Shown: piece by piece, positions 1-4,874 of the stretch
Numbering within the stretch: the stretch's first letter is position 1
Layout: the number at the start of each line of letters is the position of its first letter
Assembly: GCA_027064665.1 (NCBI GenBank)
Contig: JAMOPH010000334.1
Location: 1 to 8,353, forward strand
Source of the DNA: a bacterium
Lineage (GTDB): Bacteria; UBP14; UBA6098; B30-G16
Direction of reading: 5' to 3'
DNA: 8,353 nt
Made by a program: the position numbers and the translations under genes
Notes under the pieces: generated by a model
Seen by the model: only the letters and a program-made list of their open reading frames with translations
Told to the model about the DNA's origin: nothing
Database searches by the model: none

Positions 1-405
1 CTGGGAAGATTCTATCCGGTGTTAGAGGAGGAGGACGGTTTAGCCCGCAAGGTCAAACCGCTGACATTCTGCAGTGAGTATGAGACTTTAGCCTACGCCC
101 ACTTTGTGGGGATTGAGTATTATCCCAAAAAGTGCCGGTTCGCCCACGGCGCAACATCGCAGGTTTACAAGCACATCCTCAACGAACTTGAGATGGAGAT
201 GCCCGGGACGAAACTGTGGTTCGTTGAGGGGTTTTTCCGCACCGCCCGGGAAAAATTCAGAGCGGAAGAACCCGCCACGCCGCGGGAGAAGTGTGTTTTC
301 TGCGGCTATCCCACCACCCGCCGGGAGATAATTGACGGCGAGGAAAAGCCCGTCTGTTCTTTCTGCGCCCTCAAAAGAAGACTGCAAAAGCACGCGGGGA
401 AATGA
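1..405 (+). CDS. ttuA: TtuA/Ncs6-type tRNA 2-thiouridine synthesis protein, C-terminal part (5' end outside window)
   Basis: The frame is open from base 1 (reading LGRFYPV before the GTG at 19), so this is the end of a longer gene and the GTG need not be a start. The piece matches the C-terminal half of PP-loop ATPases that thiolate tRNA uridine (TtuA/Ncs6/TtcA superfamily). Visible marks are a VKPL...SEYETLAYAHFVGI segment, where the family has its KPL motif and helix, and a single cysteine in KKCRFAHG (codon 133-135). That cysteine sits where TtuA proteins carry the third ligand of their catalytic [4Fe-4S] cluster. Near the end is a zinc finger, CVFC (codons from 292) paired with CSFC (codons from 355), typical of TtuA/Ncs6 and not of E. 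coli-type TtcA. The ATP-binding PP-loop and N-terminal zinc finger would lie upstream. The gene ends in TGA and converges on the GH18 gene. Family is fairly sure; the exact substrate is inferred. Confidence 0.75.
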   Translation: MGRFYPVLEEEDGLARKVKPLTFCSEYETLAYAHFVGIEYYPKKCRFAHGATSQVYKHILNELEMEMPGTKLWFVEGFFRTAREKFRAEEPATPREKCVFCGYPTTRREIIDGEEKPVCSFCALKRRLQKHAGK

Positions 406-454
406 GGTTTTGCGTTTGACTCTTTTCATTTTTCACTTGCCCCAGCCCGTGGGT

Positions 455-639
455 CAATATGCAAATGTCCCGGGGCAATGTGCACCTGCCCGAAGTCAAT
501 GCGCCTTTGACTAAAGGCAGTGTGCACCTGTTCAGAGGCAATATGACACTGGCAAGAGGCAATGTGCAAATGGTCAGAGTCAATGCGCATCTGCTCAAAG
601 GCAAAGTGCAAGTGGCGTGGGGAAAATGCGAATGGAACG
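455..639. repeat. Imperfect 21-bp tandem repeat array (8 full units plus a decayed ninth)
   Basis: Units start at 455, 476, 497, 518, 539, 560, 581 and 602, exactly 21 bp apart with no spacer. A decayed copy follows from about 622, shifted by 1 nt. The consensus opens with CAATGTGCA; in all eight units CA opens the unit, TG is fixed at positions 12-13 and G at 7 and 20. Positions 8-11 and 14-18 vary most. Units 1-4 and 5-8 form a higher-order pair: the first seven bases of units 1/5 (CAATATG), 2/6 (CAATGTG) and 3/7 (CAATGCG) are identical, and units 2 and 6 alone end in T. The 84-bp halves agree at about 57 of 84 positions by hand count. The array lies between convergent genes and runs up to the GH18 stop codon. 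Because 21 is divisible by three, one plus frame (420-656) stays open and would read as heptads such as VHLFRGN. No good ribosome site precedes its ATG at 459. Function unknown. Confidence 0.9.
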
Positions 640-643
640 AGTT

Positions 644-2857
644 TTACCTCACATAAATCACCTTCTTCGCCCCTTCCGCGGGCGGGAGTGTGCGGATTAT
701 ATACATCCCCGCGGGAAGATTCTGCGGGCGCCAGATTATCCGTCGTCCGGGACTGCGCCGCCGGAAAACCACCCTGCCGGAGATATCGGCAATCTCCACG
801 AATTCAACCTCCGCGGAAAGGTCAATGGCGCAGGCGTCGTTGAAGGGGTTTGGCGCGGCGCGCACAAAGATTTCCTTCGGCGCCGCAGGGCTTTCGGCGA
901 CCTCAAGCGGAACCGTCCGCCACCAGATTGCATCCACCGCGATATTCTCCCCGGCGGTGCCGGTGCCGTCGCCTAAATAGACCCTCTCCCACGGCGCCCC
1001 CGAAAAATAGTATGTCCCCAGACTGACCCATTCGTCCGCATACGCCGACTGGTCCACCGCCACCGTGTCGGTGTCGCCCGCGTGGAAGACGATATACTTC
1101 ACATCCGCCTCCGAGTTGGTCGCGGGGATATACGCCCGAACCTCATACTGCCCGGGTCTGGGGAGAATCGGATACCATTCGGCAAAACACACATCGTAGT
1201 CGTGGGAGGTGGAGTTTGTCCAGAAGAAGTGTCCGTCGTATCCGCCGGCGACCTGCCGCCACCAGACAGTGTCGCCGTAGTGATGGAAGGTGGGGTCAAG
1301 GTCGTCCACGATGGTGTCCACCGCGCCGACAAAGACCCATCGGACCGCATCGGCGATAACCGCCTCACCGCCGACCGCGCTTCGGTCGCTTATACCGACA
1401 TATCCGCCTGTGCCAGCGGGGAACAGGAACCGCCCGATATAGTGCCATCCCGTGGCGCCGGTTTTCTGCGAGATGAAGAACGAGTCGTTGAACACGCCGC
1501 GCACCCGCAGGAACACGCTGTCGCACCGGTTTGAGGCGGGCATCCACCACATATAGATATCGTAGGCGCCGGTTTCGGGGATTGTGGGGGTCCAGCGCGC
1601 CCAACTTTCAATGGAGTCCCCAGCGTCGCACCAGAGGTAGTCGTTTTTCCATCCGGAGTCGGGATAGGCGCCGTAGTTCCAGTTGTCAAAGTCGCAGTTG
1701 AAACCGGGGTCGCCGTCGTCCACCACGATTCCGGCGATGGTGTCGGTGCAGAACACCTGTTCCACCGCGCCCCAGAAGGCGGGGTCGCCGTCGTCGTAGC
1801 CGAGCGCCCACCAGCCAACTCCCATAAGGTCGTGCGCCCTGGCGTAGGTGTATCTTTCCACCAGCGACGCCGAATCGGAATACCAGCACTGATGCCACGA
1901 GTCGTAGCGATACCACGGCGCCGAACCGTCAGAGTCCCAGAGTCTTCCGTGGTATTCAGCGCCCTCAACCGCATCGATGTAGAACACCGCCGAGCCGCTT
2001 CCGGTGGTTGATGCCCCGCGGTAGGGACCATCGCAGGGCCAGTCGTAGCCGTAGGCGGGAAGCCCGAGGATGATTTTCTCCGGCGCCCCGGATTGGGTGG
2101 AATAGTGTTCCACAGAGTAGGCGAGGTCGTAGTATTCGGTGGGGTCGTCTAACGGGTCCACGGGACCGGTGTTTGGCGCGGAGCCCCAGTGGTAGTCGTA
2201 GCCCATAATGAACATCGCGTCGCAGTAGTTTTTGAGTTGGTCGGTGAAGTATGTGTTGCGCCAGTCCACCGAGGGCAGGCAGATGGAGAGCCAGTATCCG
2301 GGACCGCGGGCGTCAAGGCTTTCGCGGAACTCCGCCATAAAGGTCACCAGTTCGTCGCCGTAGCCGGAGTTGGGGTGTTCAAAGTCCACATTGATTCCCG
2401 AGCCACCGCGGGCAAGCATCGCCTCAATTGCGTTGTGGATACAGTTTGCCCGCGCGGACGGCGAGGAAATCAGAGAACTTATCGTGGAATCGTCAAACTG
2501 GGCGATGCACAGATCCACCGCGACCCCATACGCCAGCGCAGAATCCACCACCGGCGCGGAATACCAGTAGTTTGTGTTGGTGATTGAGCCGTCGGCGCTG
2601 ATGGTGCAGTTGAAGTAGGCAATCCTTTCCACCAGGTCCCAGCGGGGGCAGTTGTAGTTGCGCTCCCAGTAGGGGACGAAGCCGTAGGTTATGTGCGATA
2701 GAGTCGCCGGGCTTTTTGGGATTCTGGCGGGTCCGCCGTGGTGGAAGACGGAATCGCCGAAGATAACACTTTGTTCAAAATGGGGCGAGGGCAGTTCCTG
2801 CCCTTCGGCGGCGAGAAAAATTATAAAAACGCCCAAAACCGCTGTCCTGATTTTCAT
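644..2857 (-). CDS. Secreted GH18 glycoside hydrolase (SleL/YaaH-like branch) with two golvesin-like domains and a C-terminal sorting signal
   Basis: The 737-residue product probably hydrolyses beta-1,4-linked N-acetylglucosamine polymers (chitin or peptidoglycan) outside the cell. Residues 1-20 are a signal peptide: a KIR start, a hydrophobic core and a likely cut near AEGQ. Residues about 55-370 form a GH18 barrel: the active-site strand reads GINVDFEHP with D158 and the proton donor E160, then MGYDYHW (Y220, D221), GLPAYGYDW (from 265) and the late-barrel WW (349-350). The Asn in place of the middle Asp is usual in the SleL/YaaH spore-cortex branch. Residues about 376-510 and 512-648 are two golvesin/CBM-like beta domains, each opening with IVVDDGDP or IVDDLDP and ending with an ADAVRW or VDAIWW strand. 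Residues 668-737 (PNPFN...ISGR...LPAGMY) resemble a type A T9SS/FlgD-like sorting domain. The ATG is preceded by a G-rich GAGGGGGG 3 nt upstream. It follows ptsI by 30 nt. Exact substrate is uncertain. Confidence 0.88.
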   Translation of the reverse strand: MKIRTAVLGVFIIFLAAEGQELPSPHFEQSVIFGDSVFHHGGPARIPKSPATLSHITYGFVPYWERNYNCPRWDLVERIAYFNCTISADGSITNTNYWYSAPVVDSALAYGVAVDLCIAQFDDSTISSLISSPSARANCIHNAIEAMLARGGSGINVDFEHPNSGYGDELVTFMAEFRESLDARGPGYWLSICLPSVDWRNTYFTDQLKNYCDAMFIMGYDYHWGSAPNTGPVDPLDDPTEYYDLAYSVEHYSTQSGAPEKIILGLPAYGYDWPCDGPYRGASTTGSGSAVFYIDAVEGAEYHGRLWDSDGSAPWYRYDSWHQCWYSDSASLVERYTYARAHDLMGVGWWALGYDDGDPAFWGAVEQVFCTDTIAGIVVDDGDPGFNCDFDNWNYGAYPDSGWKNDYLWCDAGDSIESWARWTPTIPETGAYDIYMWWMPASNRCDSVFLRVRGVFNDSFFISQKTGATGWHYIGRFLFPAGTGGYVGISDRSAVGGEAVIADAVRWVFVGAVDTIVDDLDPTFHHYGDTVWWRQVAGGYDGHFFWTNSTSHDYDVCFAEWYPILPRPGQYEVRAYIPATNSEADVKYIVFHAGDTDTVAVDQSAYADEWVSLGTYYFSGAPWERVYLGDGTGTAGENIAVDAIWWRTVPLEVAESPAAPKEIFVRAAPNPFNDACAIDLSAEVEFVEIADISGRVVFRRRSPGRRIIWRPQNLPAGMYIIRTLPPAEGAKKVIYVR

Positions 2858-2880
2858 CGTCCCCCCTCGTTGAGGTGCGC

Positions 2881-2911
2881 AACGGACCTATTCCAGTCCG
2901 TTATACTGGAA
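2881..2911 (-). promoter_or_regulatory. Two overlapping, mutually exclusive hairpins across the ptsI stop codon
   Basis: On the plus strand AACGGAC (2881-2887) is perfectly complementary to GTCCGTT (2896-2902), a 7-bp stem with an 8-nt loop that contains the ptsI stop codon. TTCCAGT (2891-2897) is perfectly complementary to ACTGGAA (2905-2911), a 7-bp stem with a 7-nt loop inside the last ptsI codons. The two stems share two bases (2896-2897) and cannot form fully together. In the minus-strand RNA the coding hairpin comes first and the stop-codon hairpin second, about 13 nt before the ribosome site of the GH18 gene. No U-run follows, so neither is a normal intrinsic terminator. A role in RNA processing or in setting the ptsI:GH18 expression ratio is inferred. 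Confidence 0.4.
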
Positions 2912-4651
2912 AGCCTCCGGGATAATCGCCTCCAACTGCTCGTCAAGGTATGATATGACCTCCGCCTGTGTCTTGAACCGCAGGACATTTTCGGCGATTT
3001 CGCGGGCGGTCTTCATATCAGTTGACCGGATAATTTTTTTGATGACCGGCACTCTGGCAGGCACGGCGGAGAACTCATCAAGCCCCATCCCTAAAAGCAT
3101 CGGCACGGCGCGCATCTCTCCAGCCATCTCGCCGCACATCCCCACCCATTTCCCGGCGAAATGGGCGGACTCTATGGCGTGCTTTATCAGCCGCAGGACC
3201 GCGGGATGATACACCTGATAGATGTGCGCCACCCGCGGATTCCCCCGGTCGGCGGCGAGGGTGTATTGGGTCAGGTCGTTGGTGCCGATGCTGAAAAAGT
3301 CGCACAGGTCAGCCAACTCCCGCGCCAGAAGCGCCGCCGAGGGGACCTCTATCATCGCTCCAACCTGAATTGACTCGTCAAACGGAATACCTTTATCCCG
3401 CAGTTCCCTTTTGGATTCCTCAACCAGTTCCCGGGCGCGCTCCATCTCCTCGGGAAGCGCAATCATCGGGAACATTATCAGAAGTTTGCCGTAGGCGCTT
3501 GCCCGCAGAATTGCACGGATTTGTGTCTTGAGAATCTCCGGATACGCAAGACCTATCCTTATCGCCCGAAATCCCAGAAACGGGTTGGGCTCGTAGTGAT
3601 GCTCAAAAAGGTTCCCCAGTTTGTCGCCGCCGACATCAAAGGTTCTAATTATCGCCTGCCCGGGCAGGACTGTCTCGGCGATTTTTTTGTAGACCTCAAA
3701 CTGCTCGTCCTCGGGGGGAAGGTCCTCGCGCTGGATGTAGAGGAGTTCGGTGCGGAAAAGCCCTATTCCGTCTGCGCCGTAGTGTTTGACCAGCGGAAGT
3801 TCCTCGGGCAGTTCAATGTTGGCGGAGACCGTCAATTTCACGCCGTCGGGGGTCACCGCGGGCTTGTCTATCGCCTCCATAAAGAAATTGCGGCGGTGAG
3901 CGTAATTTTCCCGGCGGCGAACATATTCGTCCAGCACCTCTTTCTCGGGGTCAACCACCACCTGGCCCAGCATAGAATCCACGACCACAAGGGCGTTTTC
4001 GGGGACGACCTCGGTTATCCCCTCAACGCCTAACACCGCGGGAAGGTCCATCGTGCGCGCCATAATTGCGATGTGCGAGGTGAACCCGCCGGCTTCGGTG
4101 ACCAGACCGACATACTTACTCCCGAAAAGTTGCGCGGTCTCCGACGGCGCAAGATGATTTATCACCAGCACCGACTCCTCCTTGACCGCGGGAATGACCT
4201 GATGTTTGAGCCCCATAAGATTCGCCAGAAGCCGTCTGCGGACATCCTCAAAATCCTGTACCCGCTCCACAAATGTGGCGTTGTTTGAAGCGTTGAGGGC
4301 ATCAATTGTCCCCTGAATTATGGTGTCAAAGGCATACTCCGCGTTGACCTTCTGGGCGGCGATAAGTTTTTTGGTCTCATCTACGCACGCCGGGTCGGAA
4401 AGGACCATAATCTGTGCGTCAATCACGCCGGCGGCTTCATCGCCCATAGCCTTGGCTATGGCATCGCGGACGCGGTTTAGTTGCTTTTTGGTCAGCCGAA
4501 CGGCATCGTTGAACCGGCGAATTTCTTTCTCAACCTCGTGGGGCTCAAGTTCCACATACGGAACCTCAAACTCCCCTCTCTGGACCACCACCGCCTTTGC
4601 GATGGCAAATCCGCTTCCACTGCCAATTCCCTTATAGATTTTCTGCGCCAT
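2888..4651 (-). CDS. ptsI: Phosphoenolpyruvate-protein phosphotransferase (PTS Enzyme I)
   Basis: Cytoplasmic enzyme that takes the phosphoryl group from phosphoenolpyruvate onto its own histidine and passes it to HPr, starting sugar phosphotransferase transport or regulation. The 587 residues are close to the usual length of about 575. Domain order is normal: an N-terminal HPr-binding/phosphohistidine part, then the C-terminal PEP-binding barrel from about 260. The phosphorylated histidine is H193 in GGFTSHIAIMAR. PEP/Mg site residues are R300 (GIGLFRTE), R336 (RTFDVGGDK), E435 (GAMIEVPSAA), N458 and D459 (SIGTNDLTQY), and C506 (GMCGEMAG). All lie a constant four residues beyond their E. coli counterparts, so nothing catalytic is missing. 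The start is preceded by AAAGGA, unusually close (2 nt) to the ATG. It leads a two-gene unit with the GH18 gene 30 nt downstream. No HPr or sugar-specific EII lies in the window, so transport versus regulatory use cannot be decided. Confidence 0.96.
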   Translation of the reverse strand: MAQKIYKGIGSGSGFAIAKAVVVQRGEFEVPYVELEPHEVEKEIRRFNDAVRLTKKQLNRVRDAIAKAMGDEAAGVIDAQIMVLSDPACVDETKKLIAAQKVNAEYAFDTIIQGTIDALNASNNATFVERVQDFEDVRRRLLANLMGLKHQVIPAVKEESVLVINHLAPSETAQLFGSKYVGLVTEAGGFTSHIAIMARTMDLPAVLGVEGITEVVPENALVVVDSMLGQVVVDPEKEVLDEYVRRRENYAHRRNFFMEAIDKPAVTPDGVKLTVSANIELPEELPLVKHYGADGIGLFRTELLYIQREDLPPEDEQFEVYKKIAETVLPGQAIIRTFDVGGDKLGNLFEHHYEPNPFLGFRAIRIGLAYPEILKTQIRAILRASAYGKLLIMFPMIALPEEMERARELVEESKRELRDKGIPFDESIQVGAMIEVPSAALLARELADLCDFFSIGTNDLTQYTLAADRGNPRVAHIYQVYHPAVLRLIKHAIESAHFAGKWVGMCGEMAGEMRAVPMLLGMGLDEFSAVPARVPVIKKIIRSTDMKTAREIAENVLRFKTQAEVISYLDEQLEAIIPEAFQYNGLE

Positions 4652-4707
4652 ATTCCTTTGCTATATATCGGCTTTATCACTGGAAAATAAAATTTTGGTG
4701 TTTCAGC

Positions 4708-4739
4708 GCAAGGAAATTATAAAGTATTTTATCCCTTGC
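4708..4739 (-). promoter_or_regulatory. Candidate ptsI promoter with flanking inverted repeat
   Basis: Read on the minus strand, an exact TATAAT lies at 4716-4721 and would give a leader of roughly 58 nt before the ptsI ATG. No convincing -35 is found 16-19 nt upstream of it, so an activator or an alternative site is possible. The -10 sits inside an inverted repeat: GCAAGG at 4708-4713 and CCTTGC at 4734-4739, 20 bp apart. A near-palindrome, ATAAA...TTTAT, lies at 4719-4732. The repeat could be an operator; this is inference from position and symmetry only. Confidence 0.3.
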
Positions 4740-4815
4740 AGGATTGAAGGTTACATAGAATGTGGTTGTCCCGGAGTTTTTTTACTTGACCGTGCGGATT
4801 GCCTTCAAAAGTTGT

Positions 4816-4844
4816 TTGACAGTTTTTGTGAAAAAATTTATTTT
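4816..4844 (+). promoter_or_regulatory. Candidate sigma-70-type promoter of hdrA
   Basis: A perfect -35 TTGACA (4816-4821) is followed after 17 bp by TATTTT (4839-4844), matching four of six -10 positions. Transcription would start near 4851, leaving a short leader of about 24 nt that contains the strong ribosome site of hdrA. The element lies in the AT-rich divergent region between ptsI and hdrA. A second TTGACC at 4786-4791 is a weaker alternative. Confidence 0.5.
4826..4843 (+). promoter_or_regulatory. Possible Rex operator half-site in the hdrA promoter
   Basis: TTGTGAA at 4826-4832 is a perfect half of the known Rex operator (TTGTGAA, four bases, TTCACAA). The other arm at 4837-4843 reads TTTATTT and matches at only three of seven positions. 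The site lies in the spacer between -35 and -10, where a bound repressor would block RNA polymerase, and a rex gene is in the same window. One good half-site in A/T-rich DNA can arise by chance, so this is tentative. Confidence 0.22.
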
Positions 4845-4865
4845 TGTTGCCTACGAAAAAACCGT

Positions 4866-4872
4866 GGAGGAG
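4866..4872 (+). promoter_or_regulatory. hdrA: Ribosome binding site that fixes the hdrA start
   Basis: GGAGGAG at 4866-4872 is a near-ideal Shine-Dalgarno sequence just before the ATG at 4875. It decides this start over the in-frame GTG at 4695. The 60 codons upstream are AT-rich, encode a Cys/Phe-rich stretch unlike HdrA, and the GXGXXG flavin motif expected near the N terminus begins only at residue 10 from the ATG at 4875. Confidence 0.8.
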
Positions 4873-4874
4873 AT

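Noticed and set aside
439..455. Terminator hairpin CCCA...TGGG after the ttuA-like gene
   Set aside because: Only a 4-bp stem and no T-run on either strand.
455..622. Plasmid or phage iteron origin
   Set aside because: Unit length would fit, but there is no Rep gene, AT-rich melting region or DnaA box nearby; the context is chromosomal housekeeping genes.
455..639. CRISPR array
   Set aside because: Units follow each other without spacers, are degenerate, and no cas gene is present.
1390..2031. 213-codon minus-strand frame inside the GH18 gene
   Set aside because: It overlaps the GH18 reading frame on the same strand and is a low-complexity Thr/Pro/Arg/Gly-rich shadow of it.
4695..4874. N-terminal extension of HdrA from the GTG at 4695
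   Set aside because: No ribosome site there, AT-rich atypical codons, and a strong Shine-Dalgarno directly before the ATG at 4875; the segment also holds the best hdrA promoter.
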